Shown: positions 22,768 through 31,886, counted from the stretch's first letter. The stretch: DNA of 40,426 bases from Bacteroidales bacterium UBA5197 (GCA_002412885.1 DHVX01000039.1:1-40426), one strand, 5' to 3'. The notes: generated by a model not told the origin, from the letters alone. Translations and numbers: made by a program.

Positions 22768-22799
22768 CAAAGGTAACTTTAAAGTTACAATTCTCCAAA
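22768..22799 (-). promoter_or_regulatory. Toxin-antitoxin promoter with embedded operator
   Basis: On the minus strand, TTTG (22799-22796), 20 nt, then TACCTTTG (22775-22768): an almost ideal Bacteroidota promoter, with the toxin ATG at 22749. Between and touching the -7 element is a perfect 16-bp palindrome GTAACTTT/AAAGTTAC (22773-22788), placed where a bound repressor would block polymerase. The HigA-like antitoxin is the natural ligand. Confidence 0.8.
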
Positions 22800-23041
22800 T
22801 ATTTTTCAATCCGGGTAGCGCAAATATTATGCACCGCAACGTTTTGCAGATACCCGAAGGTAGCGTCTATTAGCCTTTAAAAGAACGTTTAAACATGCAC
22901 AATATTAGCATGTCTCCCACTTGAATTCCCATATAGCCAGCAATGCTCGTTCAAGTTCATACAACAAATGTAATTGTTTTCAAATATCTACCCATTCTCA
23001 TTTGATTTCATCCCTTCATCTTTGTTTCCTTAATTTCCCCC

Positions 23042-23839
23042 TCATTTCGAAAGCTTCAATATTTTGAATGCTCCTTTTACAACGATAAAAAGGACGATGG
23101 TGCCAATAATAAGGTCGGGATATTTTGAATTTGTCAGGTAAACCAGAATGCCGGCTGCTATTACTCCCAGATTTATTATTATGTCATTGGATGTAAAAAT
23201 CATACTTGCCTGCATGTGTGCGTCTTTGCTTTTGCTCTTTTGCAGTAAATACAGACAAACTCCGTTAGCGATAAGTGCAAGTATTGAGACAATTATCATT
23301 GTTTGAAACTCTGGCATTGTTTCAATCCCGATAAATCGTCGGATTACTTCAATAAAACCGATAAATGCAAGTACCAACTGGAAATATCCCGCTGATCTGG
23401 CAATGTTCTTTTTTAGTGTGATTGTTCCGCCAACAGCGAAAAGTGCAAGACCATATACAATGCTGTCTGCAAGCATATCCAGACTGTCAGCTACAAGTCC
23501 CATTGAGTTTGCAATAAAACCTGTTGCAAGTTCAAGTACAAAAAAGAAAAAGTTGATGGCCAAAACCAGCCAAAGCAATTTTCTTTCCTGAGCAGTGTTT
23601 GCTTTTTCAACAATGTAATTTTCAGCCGATGCTGTGTCAACAAAGGATGTATCGAAGTTTAAACTGTCAAGCCGCTGAAAAATCTGCTCATAATTGTCGG
23701 TGTGATAAACGGTGAGTTTTCTGTTTGCAATATCAAAGTCCAGAGATCTGATATTTGACAAACCGGCAAGTATCATCCGTATCATTTGCTCTTCGGATGG
23801 GCAGTCCATCTTTGAAACTTTAAACGTCGTTTTCTGCAT
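23042..23839 (-). CDS. Cation diffusion facilitator with N-terminal HMA-like domain
   Basis: A 265-residue transporter. Residues 1-70 resemble a heavy-metal-associated (ferredoxin-like) domain, but the CxxC is degenerate: 'MDCPSEE' keeps one cysteine. Six transmembrane helices follow (from about residue 88). The transport site differs from zinc CDFs: TM2 has Asp121-x3-Asp125 ('ADSLDMLADS') instead of His-x3-Asp, and TM5 has Phe215-x3-Asp219 ('MIFTSNDIIIN'). No C-terminal cytoplasmic metal domain is present, the N-terminal domain perhaps replacing it. Metal uncertain. It lies 200 bp upstream of the toxin-antitoxin promoter and is a single gene. Confidence 0.85.
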   Translation of the reverse strand: MQKTTFKVSKMDCPSEEQMIRMILAGLSNIRSLDFDIANRKLTVYHTDNYEQIFQRLDSLNFDTSFVDTASAENYIVEKANTAQERKLLWLVLAINFFFFVLELATGFIANSMGLVADSLDMLADSIVYGLALFAVGGTITLKKNIARSAGYFQLVLAFIGFIEVIRRFIGIETMPEFQTMIIVSILALIANGVCLYLLQKSKSKDAHMQASMIFTSNDIIINLGVIAAGILVYLTNSKYPDLIIGTIVLFIVVKGAFKILKLSK

Positions 23840-23919
23840 TATCAGTTGTTTTCAGTTGTATTGAGCTGTTAAACAGACGAATACTTTTTCCTGGCATTTC
23901 AAGCCCATTTCAATCCAGA

Positions 23920-24633
23920 TTACTCTTGTTTGGTTTTCTTTTTGCCACCGAATTTATACCCAAGTGAGATTCCTAAAACCCGATTGTAATATCTGATCGT
24001 ACTGCTTGAAGGGGGTAAAATAGTTCCCAAACCCATACCATAGTCAATGCTTAAATGAAGTGAGTGTATTTCCAGCCCTACTCCTGCAGTTAAGCCCGGA
24101 TCAAGTCTTTTAAAATCGTCTACTTCATCATTGTTGCCCCACTCAATATCATTTTCACTTGCTTCAAAATAACCTGCACCATAATAGTCGATTATATTTA
24201 CCACTTTCCCGCTTAAGCCGATTCCAACATAAGGTCCAAATTTGCCATAGATAATTGACTTACCCAATTCAAATGATATTCTGGCTGTAAATGGAATGTC
24301 AAGATAAATCAGATCATAATTATCTTCAAAAATATCCGAAGGCTGTGTCCAGGATTTAAATACCTGAATCCTTTGGAATCTTTTATTTGAGAGTATCAGG
24401 CCAGTTTCAAAGGAAAATTTCTGATTCTTTGGAAATTCAGCAGTTGCTCCAATATGAAACCCATGTTTCACATAGAATTCTTCACCATCGTCGTAAGAGT
24501 ATGTTGGTAGCAACCTCGTTTTATGAATGTTTGAAAAGTTCAATCCGGCTTTTACTCTGAAATTCTGAGCATACAATTCGGTAGTCAATGTGCATGCAAT
24601 AACAACAACAAAAAGTTTAATTAAGAGTCGCAT
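23920..24633 (-). CDS. Outer-membrane beta-barrel protein (PorT/OMP_b-brl_2 like)
   Basis: A 237-residue protein with a signal peptide ('MRLLIKLFVVVIACTLTTEL', cleavage near YAQ) and a barrel body opening 'FRVKAGLNFSNI', the usual start of OMP_b-brl_2 domains. Strand pairs such as 'FSFETGLILSNKRF', 'YLDIPFTARISFELGKSIIY', 'FGPYVGIGLSG' and the closing 'VLGISLGYKFGG' support about eight to ten strands. Loops are acidic. No partner is evident; the downstream genes on the same strand are separated by 80 bp or more. Role unknown. Confidence 0.8.
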   Translation of the reverse strand: MRLLIKLFVVVIACTLTTELYAQNFRVKAGLNFSNIHKTRLLPTYSYDDGEEFYVKHGFHIGATAEFPKNQKFSFETGLILSNKRFQRIQVFKSWTQPSDIFEDNYDLIYLDIPFTARISFELGKSIIYGKFGPYVGIGLSGKVVNIIDYYGAGYFEASENDIEWGNNDEVDDFKRLDPGLTAGVGLEIHSLHLSIDYGMGLGTILPPSSSTIRYYNRVLGISLGYKFGGKKKTKQE

Positions 24634-24818
24634 ATTTAAGGATAAATGTTGTTTTCCTACTCGTATGGCTTTTCGGATTCGCCCCTTATTTCATTATGGT
24701 TATCAGGCCCCGGGTTCTCTGAAATGATGCAGAACATTCTCACTTAGTGGCGGTAAACATAGCAAGTTCTTGTTTATTAACCAACTACTTTAAAAAAATC
24801 TATACCCGGTCGTGTCCT

Positions 24819-26477
24819 CTACTGCCGCGTGATTTTTTTAGTTATCACCTGATCTTTAAAAGAAATCCGCAATAAATAGAACCCACTGCCCTGCGCTTCG
24901 GGCTCCCAGATAAACTCAGTTATGCCGTTTGCTTGCCCGTTTTTGGAGGATTCCCAAAGTTTCCGGCCGGCAATATCAAAAACCTGTGCATTTACTTCAC
25001 CGTCCATTTCGGGAGTAAATTGAATGTGAAGTTTGCTACTGAACGGCACAGGAAATACAGTCAGCTGCTCAGGTATGCGAAGCGTTTCGTTGCTGGTAAT
25101 CTGATCAGTAAACTCTACCGTGTAATATCCGGCGGGAGCTGTGCGGGGCAGGGTTTCCTCTCTTCCTGAGGAATCGGCTGCAGCAAAATAATACTGAACA
25201 ACGGTTCCATCGGTAAAAGCAGGCAACTGCGCATAAAGGCTGTCAGGACCCGCAATGGGCTGAAGCGGCAGACTTCCCCACTGAATGTTTCCCTGCTCCC
25301 TCCAATAAAGGTTAAGGCTTTCGGGAATAAGTCCGGTTTCGCTGCGATCGTCAATCATTGCAACCATATTTGCCGGAAAATCAGCTGCAGCCATTCGCGG
25401 CTGTTTATGCCGCATCACCAGCATATGCGGATCAAAAATGCCCATGGTGCGGCAATGCAGTGCATCGTAATAGTACCATGAGCCGGTAAAACCAATGACT
25501 TCATATCCAGGCATCAGGTCCCGGTAGCATTGCAGGGCTTGTTCATCCTGAGGAATACCAAACAGAGGCACCAGCACTTTTTTGTTGATAATCAGAGAAT
25601 TGGTGTAAGCCGCCACTTCATCTCCGGTAGTAATCGGGCAAAATATCCGGTGTATTTCATAAGGCCGTCCGTAGCAACTTGTCTGACTGGCCAGGAAATC
25701 AGTGAATTGGCGCACACATGCGTATTCAGGGTGGCTGACAGGCAAGTCTTTGACCAATATCCGCTCTTCATCAAGAAACTTCGCATAGCAATCGATATGC
25801 TGAATGCCGTGTACTTCAGGATTTTCGGTGATGAAATATTGCTGAATACCCAGCAATTGAGCCGATTGTGTCCTGAAACAAACCTCGTTGCAGAAAGGTG
25901 CACTTTCATCAAGCATCTGCCTTGTTGAAAAAGCCCTCCCCTGTCCATCTGTCATAATGTTACCTCCGGTCAGATAAGCCGGAAAACTGATCAAAGGTAA
26001 GACAAATTCTTCAGCCAGTGCAATGTTAACGGCATCGTCTTCTTCGTAACCAAGCATTTCGCGGAGTGGGACAGAAACTGATTTTGTATTGCAACCCGGC
26101 ACCCAGGGATACCCATCGAACATAGGGTCGGCAATACCGGCATTTCCGTTTTCGTCGAACACATAATGTGGCCCCCAGTCGCGGGTCCAGTGCGAATATG
26201 TGTTGGCCATGATGAAACGGCAATGGTTCATATTTACACCGTACGAAGAAAATGTATAAGTTGCCTGCGATTGCTGGTTGGCATTTTCGACAAGTACAAA
26301 AACCGTATCGGTGCGCGCCAGCTCAACCACAAGATCGCCAGGAATGCCTAATGGCCAGCGTATGAGAGTTCCATAAGCTGGTTCCCATTCGGCAACCATA
26401 CGACGTTGCGAAAAGCTTTGAAAACTGATAATCAATATTAGAAAGGCTGTCGCAATAGTTCGCTTTTGTATAATCAT
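24819..26477 (-). CDS. Secreted peptidylarginine deiminase (PPAD-like) with T9SS sorting domain
   Basis: A 552-residue exported enzyme. A signal peptide (1-23) is followed by a five-bladed deiminase core (about 25-375), an Ig-like domain (about 380-456) and a T9SS C-terminal domain (about 472-552, 'QLTVFPVPFSSKLHIQFTPE' to 'RQ'). This is the architecture of Porphyromonas gingivalis PPAD. Catalytic residues are present: Asp100 ('TRDWGP'), His227 and Asp229 ('IQHIDCYAKFLDEERILVKD'), Asn293 ('YTNSLIINKK') and Cys342 ('YDALHCRT'). The Ig region shares the FAAADSSGREET pattern with PPAD. The Arg-Pro-Arg pair that in PPAD holds the C-terminal carboxylate of the substrate is absent: 'FDGYPWVPGCNT' (120-131) stands there. 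Converts arginine to citrulline with ammonia release; peptide or free agmatine/arginine as substrate is open. Single gene. Confidence 0.9.
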   Translation of the reverse strand: MIIQKRTIATAFLILIISFQSFSQRRMVAEWEPAYGTLIRWPLGIPGDLVVELARTDTVFVLVENANQQSQATYTFSSYGVNMNHCRFIMANTYSHWTRDWGPHYVFDENGNAGIADPMFDGYPWVPGCNTKSVSVPLREMLGYEEDDAVNIALAEEFVLPLISFPAYLTGGNIMTDGQGRAFSTRQMLDESAPFCNEVCFRTQSAQLLGIQQYFITENPEVHGIQHIDCYAKFLDEERILVKDLPVSHPEYACVRQFTDFLASQTSCYGRPYEIHRIFCPITTGDEVAAYTNSLIINKKVLVPLFGIPQDEQALQCYRDLMPGYEVIGFTGSWYYYDALHCRTMGIFDPHMLVMRHKQPRMAAADFPANMVAMIDDRSETGLIPESLNLYWREQGNIQWGSLPLQPIAGPDSLYAQLPAFTDGTVVQYYFAAADSSGREETLPRTAPAGYYTVEFTDQITSNETLRIPEQLTVFPVPFSSKLHIQFTPEMDGEVNAQVFDIAGRKLWESSKNGQANGITEFIWEPEAQGSGFYLLRISFKDQVITKKITRQ

Positions 26478-26575
26478 GGTTTTGATGGTGAAACATGAAG
26501 AAATTTTTCCGAACCAAAGGTAACAATTAGGATTTTCAAATCCCTTTAATATGTCTGCTTTACAGAGAATGGTAT

Positions 26576-26602
26576 AAAAAAAAGGACAGATTTTACCTGT
26601 CC
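26576..26602 (-). terminator. Rho-independent terminator
   Basis: GGACAG (26584-26589) and CTGTCC (26597-26602) form a stem with a 7-nt loop. On the minus strand the stem is followed by eight U (26583-26576). It ends the MORN-like gene transcript 27 bp after its stop and insulates the deiminase gene. Confidence 0.88.
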
Positions 26603-26629
26603 CTTCTCATTATTAACCAACCAAACTGA

Positions 26630-27091
26630 TTAAATATCGTAATTCCGTTCCATCACCAGTGTTCCGTTTTCGTCCCACTGACGCCAGATACCTGATTTTG
26701 CACCGTTTGAGTAATTCATTTCATAAAGTTTTACACCCGAGGCATTCCAGATATTCCATGGCCCGTCCTTGATGTCAGATTTGTAGGAGGCTTCGGCAAT
26801 CTTAACCCCTTCTTCGTTCCAGGTTATCCAAAGTCCGTTCTTCTTGCCCTCGTTGTATTCGCGGTATTCTTTTTTTATACCTGTGGGATAATAATATTGA
26901 ACCGAACCGTGTTCGAGTCCGTTGCTGATGTTGAGTTCAACCGATACAGCACCGTTTTCGTGATGTTCGGTATGCATTCCGGTATAAAGCATCCCCTTTT
27001 TGTAATAGCGTCCGTCTTTATATTCCAGATTCTGGGCAAAAGTTGATACACCCAGCAGCAAAATTGTTGTCAGTAGAAAAAGTCTTTTCAT
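26630..27091 (-). CDS. Secreted MORN/YwqK-like repeat protein
   Basis: A 153-residue exported protein with signal peptide 'MKRLFLLTTILLLGVSTFAQ'. The mature part is a run of about five 22-residue YwqK/MORN-2 type repeats of the form xxNGxxxGxWxxWxExG: 'MHTEHHENGAVSVELNISNG', 'EYREYNEGKKNGLWITWNEE', 'DGPWNIWNASGVKLYEMNYS', 'SGIWRQWDENGTLVMERNYD'. The repeats form extended beta-hairpins, usually in protein binding. The name 'antitoxin YwqK' attached to this family is historical and says nothing of function in a secreted form. Followed by a strong terminator. Confidence 0.85.
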   Translation of the reverse strand: MKRLFLLTTILLLGVSTFAQNLEYKDGRYYKKGMLYTGMHTEHHENGAVSVELNISNGLEHGSVQYYYPTGIKKEYREYNEGKKNGLWITWNEEGVKIAEASYKSDIKDGPWNIWNASGVKLYEMNYSNGAKSGIWRQWDENGTLVMERNYDI

Positions 27092-27195
27092 TTTCAGAGA
27101 TTATATTGATTGGGCATTCGGTGTTTAACGTGAATAAAGGTATGCAAAATCAAAGGATAGTGCAAGTAATATCTGACGATTCATCATCTTTCAGA

Positions 27196-30093
27196 TCAGA
27201 AGAACTTATAACTGATTCTCATCTGAATGGTTCTTCCCTGATCAAGGAAAGTATAATACTGATCATCAGCTTTAAATGATTGAAAAACTGACTCTTTGGT
27301 ATCGCCAAGCAAGTTATCGATTTTAATACCCACCTGAAGTTTCTTTGCTTCACCAAAGCTTTTATTTACATTGATGTTCAGGCTGTTGAATGAAAGGGTA
27401 TAAACATCGGGGCGGTCGGCAATACCTACCACTTCGAGTGTAGGGCCCTGAACATTGTAATAAACGCCAGCTTCAAATCCGTTCAGAAAGCCTTTTTCGC
27501 TTCCATTGTATGAAAAACCTGCGTTTACAATGTAAGGTGCCTGACCTGCCATTTCCCTGTATTCCGAAACACTTTCGCCGGCACGGGCATTGTCAACTCT
27601 CGACTGGTACTCAGTAGTACTGAGTTCAATGCGCGATTTTGCATATGTCAGGTTTGAAGTAAATACGAAATTATCAAACGCTTTTCCAAAAAAGCTGAGA
27701 TTTTGCCGAAGCTCAAGTTCAAGACCACTTACCTGCCCATCGCCAACATTGCGGGGCTGAAATGCACCTTTTTGCGAAACATACTGAACGATTTCTATCG
27801 GACTGTCGAACACTTTGTAAAATGCACTAACTGAAATTGTCTGGCCTTTTCCGTGGAACATTTCCCAACGTAAATCTGCATTCTGAATCTTTGTTACGCG
27901 CAAATTGCCATTCCAGTATTCGATGCCTGCAACATCATCGGCATCTCGGAAAAGACCACCCACGAATACTCTTCCTGAGATCGGGTCAAAAATTTCGGCA
28001 AACGACATTTCCTTGAATGATGGCCGGGCAATGGTCTGAGAGTAGGAAGCCCTTATGTTCTGTTTATCCGACAGGTTATAAATGATATTTGCTGACGGGA
28101 AAAAGTCGAGATCATCAATCACCACTTCATTGTCGAAATTGCTGTCTGTAGTTTGATTTTGCCCGGTGTATCTCTGTACAAAATTCTCTGCCCTCACTCC
28201 CACTATAGCTTTCAGCTTTGCAAAAGGACTAATTTCGGTGGAAAGATAGAAGGCGGTATTCTGATTGTTCGACTCGAACTTATTGAAATTATTTGGAATA
28301 AACCTTGATTCATAGGCAGTTCCCCGATTAAGGTTGCCTCCGAGAGGCCATATATTTTCGGGTAAGAATAACTCATCCGGATTTCCTGTGAGTGGCACAC
28401 CCCTGACATTTATGGCATAACTCCTGATATCGTAGTCGCGTTCCTTGTGCGTGTAAGCTCCGCCGAACTTCACTTTGGCATCATTGCCGAATAATTTGTA
28501 ATCGCGGCTAATATTCAATTGACCAACCACATTCATTTCGGTCAGATCGCGCCAAATCCTTTCGGGAAAGCCAACTTCTGTGCTGATTGAAAATAAAGCA
28601 CCGCGGGTTTCATAACGGGTAAAACGGATGTCAGGATCCATTATTTCGGAGCGGGTGGGTGAAAGTTTCCACTCTACACCCCATTTGTTGTCGGCAAAAA
28701 AATGTTTACCACTGAGAAGAACATTGGTCAAAGCCCGTTGACTGTATTCAAGGTTATGCTGAATGGCATTGAAGTTTGAGCCCTGATCGGAGCCGTTATA
28801 GTCGAAGATTCCCGCTTTAGATTCTCCGTTCTGAAGATGCAGAACATTGAGTATATATTTCGATCTCTTCGTTTTTACAGCAAAACCTGCAAGTCCGCCC
28901 AGCAAAACATTGGTAGAGCCAAATTCACCATATGTGTATTCTCGTCTTTCCAACTCATAAGTTTCCGGATTTGCCAGCATTCCGTAACTTCCAAATTCTG
29001 CATCCTTGTAATACTCTTGATTTACTTTGTATGAAAGGGAGAAATTATAACCCAGGGTAACTTTTTTCAAAGGAATCTGATTTCCAAGTGCAACGCCTAC
29101 CGAATAATCCATCAGGCTGTTGTCTCTTATGGCGGCGAGGTGTGGATTAAAGTTGTTCATAATTTCTCGGAAACGTTGTCCTTCAGGACTATCCGGTTTT
29201 GCTACCACCTCTGAGAAAAAAGGAATATTTTCTGTCGCCGGAATTGCACGTGTTCCATCGTCATATCCCAGAAAGTCTGTTTTTCCGCCTTCATAGGTCA
29301 GGAAATCAGCGTTGAAGTGCATGTCGGGGTTATAGCCCAGGCTAAGTGAAATATTTCCGGTTTTAAGTTCAGGAAAATCTTTGGTTGTAATATCTATTAC
29401 ACCTCCTGTAAAGTCAGCAGGAAGCTCAGGGCTGAATGATTTATGAACGATGATATTGTCGATCACATTGGTTGGAAAAATATCCATTTGCAAGGTATTC
29501 CTGTCGGGATCAAGCCCGGGAATATCCACCCCATTCAGGATTGTTTTGGTGTATCTGTCGCCCAAGCCGCGCACAAATACATATTTACCGCCTTCCACCG
29601 AAATACCGGGCACCCTTTTCAGGGATGAAGCAGCATCGGAGTCACCGGTTTTCCGGAAGTTGACAGCTGAAATACCATCAATCAGGTTGGCCGATTTCTG
29701 TTTCATGGTGAGCATTGCAATTTCAGAATTACGGACAGCCTCCGCTGTAATCGTAACTTCTGAGAGCTCAACCTGTGCTTCTTTAAGCTTCAGGTTGTCA
29801 AGAAGCACAACTCCTCCTGACTTTACCACCAGTTTTTCAACAATTACAGTTTCGTAAGAAATGTATGAGATTCTGAGGTTATAGGTGCCTGCTGCGATTG
29901 ATAAATTAAACTTACCATCAAAGTCGGTAAGAGTTCCCGAAGTGGTTTCCATCACAAAAATGGTAACACCGGGCAGAGATTCACCTGTTTTGTTGTCGAA
30001 AACGGAACCTCTGATAAAGCCATTCTGCGCAAGGAGTGCAAAATTAAAAACTAAGGCGAGCAGAGCTGTGATCAAAATCCTGACGAGCTGCAT
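27196..30093 (-). CDS. TonB-dependent receptor with carboxypeptidase-regulatory-like domain
   Basis: About 965 residues from ATG 30093, chosen because it opens a signal peptide ('MQLVRILITALLALVFNFAL') and follows AGGAAG by 4 nt; the longer frame starts inside a hairpin at 30133-30151. After the signal comes a CarboxypepD_reg-like domain ('GFIRGSVFDNKTGESLPGVT', about 24-105), then the plug ('SAVNFRKTGDSDAASSLKRV', 'VRGLGDRYTKTILNGVDIPG', 'DFTGGVIDITTKDFPE') and a 22-strand barrel ending in 'QMRISYKFF'. No SusD gene is present; instead a beta-helix lipoprotein gene lies upstream on the same transcript. Substrate unknown. Confidence 0.95.
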   Translation of the reverse strand: MQLVRILITALLALVFNFALLAQNGFIRGSVFDNKTGESLPGVTIFVMETTSGTLTDFDGKFNLSIAAGTYNLRISYISYETVIVEKLVVKSGGVVLLDNLKLKEAQVELSEVTITAEAVRNSEIAMLTMKQKSANLIDGISAVNFRKTGDSDAASSLKRVPGISVEGGKYVFVRGLGDRYTKTILNGVDIPGLDPDRNTLQMDIFPTNVIDNIIVHKSFSPELPADFTGGVIDITTKDFPELKTGNISLSLGYNPDMHFNADFLTYEGGKTDFLGYDDGTRAIPATENIPFFSEVVAKPDSPEGQRFREIMNNFNPHLAAIRDNSLMDYSVGVALGNQIPLKKVTLGYNFSLSYKVNQEYYKDAEFGSYGMLANPETYELERREYTYGEFGSTNVLLGGLAGFAVKTKRSKYILNVLHLQNGESKAGIFDYNGSDQGSNFNAIQHNLEYSQRALTNVLLSGKHFFADNKWGVEWKLSPTRSEIMDPDIRFTRYETRGALFSISTEVGFPERIWRDLTEMNVVGQLNISRDYKLFGNDAKVKFGGAYTHKERDYDIRSYAINVRGVPLTGNPDELFLPENIWPLGGNLNRGTAYESRFIPNNFNKFESNNQNTAFYLSTEISPFAKLKAIVGVRAENFVQRYTGQNQTTDSNFDNEVVIDDLDFFPSANIIYNLSDKQNIRASYSQTIARPSFKEMSFAEIFDPISGRVFVGGLFRDADDVAGIEYWNGNLRVTKIQNADLRWEMFHGKGQTISVSAFYKVFDSPIEIVQYVSQKGAFQPRNVGDGQVSGLELELRQNLSFFGKAFDNFVFTSNLTYAKSRIELSTTEYQSRVDNARAGESVSEYREMAGQAPYIVNAGFSYNGSEKGFLNGFEAGVYYNVQGPTLEVVGIADRPDVYTLSFNSLNINVNKSFGEAKKLQVGIKIDNLLGDTKESVFQSFKADDQYYTFLDQGRTIQMRISYKFF

Positions 30094-30132
30094 AAAACTT
30101 CCTGATTTGATGTTTGTATTAAATATTAAACC

Positions 30133-30151
30133 CGTGGGCATAATGCCCACG
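30133..30151 (-). promoter_or_regulatory. Intercistronic hairpin between lipoprotein and TonB receptor genes
   Basis: CGTGGGCA-TAA-TGCCCACG is a perfect 8-bp stem with a 3-nt loop, 28 bp after the lipoprotein stop and 40 bp before the receptor ATG. There is no U tract on the minus strand, so it is more likely an RNA-stabilising or processing element setting the ratio of the two proteins than a full terminator. Confidence 0.6.
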
Positions 30152-30178
30152 AGTTTACAACTGATATTGATTTTGTGA

Positions 30179-31660
30179 TTAGAAGTCTGTCAATTCGCCT
30201 GCTGCTGAAGCCCATGACCATCCTGCAAAAGCTGATTTGTCAGCACCAACGGTATTTGCACCGGCTGCAACTGCTGTAGCATGAACGCTGGTTCCGTTTT
30301 TAAATACTGAGGTTAGCTCAACACCTTCGGGCAAGGTTACCTGAAGATTCTGGAATACCAATTGACCATTGGCAAAAGTTGCAAGGGTTTTATCACCTGA
30401 GAGTGATAAGTCACCGCGACCAGCAACTGCAGGATCAGGGAAACCAAAGAAGTAGATGTTTGAGAAAGTACCTCTGGCACCATCGCGGAAGTCGCCAAGT
30501 TCTGTGGCAGGATTGCCTTTTATTGAGCCGTTTTTAACGGTATGGGCTGCAAGCATTGCACCTTCAGGACCGTCAATTTCCAAAGCATGATCGGTATCGT
30601 CGCCTGAGATAACGATAAAGTTATCAAGGGTTCCTGACCAGGCCTGATCGGTATCAACTGCATCGTCTCCAACATTCCAGATGATTGCATTCTTAACGCT
30701 TACCGATCCGCCAAACCATTCAATTCCGTCGTCCTGATTGGCAACAATCTCAACATTTTCAATAATGGTTCCTGAACCAACACCGCCAAGGGTAAGTCCG
30801 TTGATCTCATTTCCTTCGCCGATATTGGCACCACCGTGACGGATGGAAATGTAGCGAATGGTTCCGGAGTTATCGTTGTTATCGGTACCACCATAAAGGC
30901 CATTCTGGTCTGATGGAGGAATACCTTCAATCTGAACAGAAGCAGCACTTGCAGAGATAGGAGCATTTCCAAGAATGATCACACCACCCCACAAACCATT
31001 AAGGGTTGGGTCAAGGTTCGGACTGGCAATTTCGCCTGGCATAATTTCGTCGGCTACTGAAGTGAAGATAATCGGAGCCTGAGCGGTTCCTTCTGCATTA
31101 AGTTTACCTCCACGGGCAATAACGAGTGCAGTTGCATTGGCACCTGTACCGGCTTCGCCTTTTACTACAACACCTTGTTTAATAGTAAGTGTAGCACCTG
31201 CAGTAACAGCAACTCTGTTTTTCAATACATATACTTTACCGGTTTCCCAGGTTGTATTCTGAGTAATGTTACTTGATACATAAAATACAATCTGCTCTTC
31301 AAGAACGCTGATAACACCGGTTCCACTGGCAGTTTTGTTTTCGTTGTCGGTAATGGTTAGCACCACTGAACCAGCACCAACCTGTGATCCTGATGTGTAT
31401 GTTACAACCACTGAACCAGATTTTGAACCTGCAGCTCCATTGGTTTTAATAACTGCTGTTCCATTGGTAGCAGAAACAACTGCTGATTTAAAACCTGCAT
31501 CTGCAGTGTAGTTAAAAGTAATATCCAGATCAGTACTAATCTGGGATGTTACCGGCTGTGGTGAAACAACTGTAGGTGCATTGAAGGTTTCATCTTCATC
31601 CTTGCAGGAAGTAAATACTGCAAGCGAAGCAACAAGGGCAAACATTAAAATCTTTTTCAT
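30179..31660 (-). CDS. Surface lipoprotein with right-handed beta-helix, partner of the TonB receptor
   Basis: About 493 residues from ATG 31660 ('MKKILMFALVASLAVFTSC'), a typical lipoprotein signal; the frame extending to 31708 is rejected. The cysteine is followed by 'KDEDE', an acidic stretch like Bacteroidota surface-export signals. Residues about 25-120 are an Ig/cadherin-like region ('PQPVTSQISTDLDITFNYTA'); the rest is a beta-helix with repeats such as 'GGVGSGTIIENVEIVANQDD', 'DGIEWFGGSVSVKNAIIWNV' and 'DDTDHALEIDGPEG'. Automatic annotation may wrongly call such proteins 'multidrug transporter'; there are no membrane helices. First gene of the operon with the receptor; a role as the surface ligand-binding lid is an inference. 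Confidence 0.82.
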   Translation of the reverse strand: MKKILMFALVASLAVFTSCKDEDETFNAPTVVSPQPVTSQISTDLDITFNYTADAGFKSAVVSATNGTAVIKTNGAAGSKSGSVVVTYTSGSQVGAGSVVLTITDNENKTASGTGVISVLEEQIVFYVSSNITQNTTWETGKVYVLKNRVAVTAGATLTIKQGVVVKGEAGTGANATALVIARGGKLNAEGTAQAPIIFTSVADEIMPGEIASPNLDPTLNGLWGGVIILGNAPISASAASVQIEGIPPSDQNGLYGGTDNNDNSGTIRYISIRHGGANIGEGNEINGLTLGGVGSGTIIENVEIVANQDDGIEWFGGSVSVKNAIIWNVGDDAVDTDQAWSGTLDNFIVISGDDTDHALEIDGPEGAMLAAHTVKNGSIKGNPATELGDFRDGARGTFSNIYFFGFPDPAVAGRGDLSLSGDKTLATFANGQLVFQNLQVTLPEGVELTSVFKNGTSVHATAVAAGANTVGADKSAFAGWSWASAAGELTDF

Positions 31661-31886
31661 GTTTTTTTTAAATTGGTTACAGCTGCAAAGTAACCCATAG
31701 AATTCCAAAGGGAGTTTAAGCCACTTTTAAATGAATATTAAGTTTATGTTAACACCTGAAATCTAAAAGTCAGGGTATAATGAATAGAAAATATTGTTGT
31801 TGTCTGTTAATAATTATGAGATTACTTTCGGGGAGCTCCTTTTGTTAATCTAAAATCAATTGCACAAATAAAAATCACTTTTCATG

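Noticed and set aside
22750..22839. Upstream start for the toxin gene
   Set aside because: The extra 30 codons cover the -33/-7 promoter and the palindromic operator, so initiation there is not plausible.
26630..27091. Toxin-antitoxin antitoxin (YwqK name)
   Set aside because: The protein has a signal peptide and MORN-like repeats and no toxin partner; the family label is not evidence of antitoxin function.
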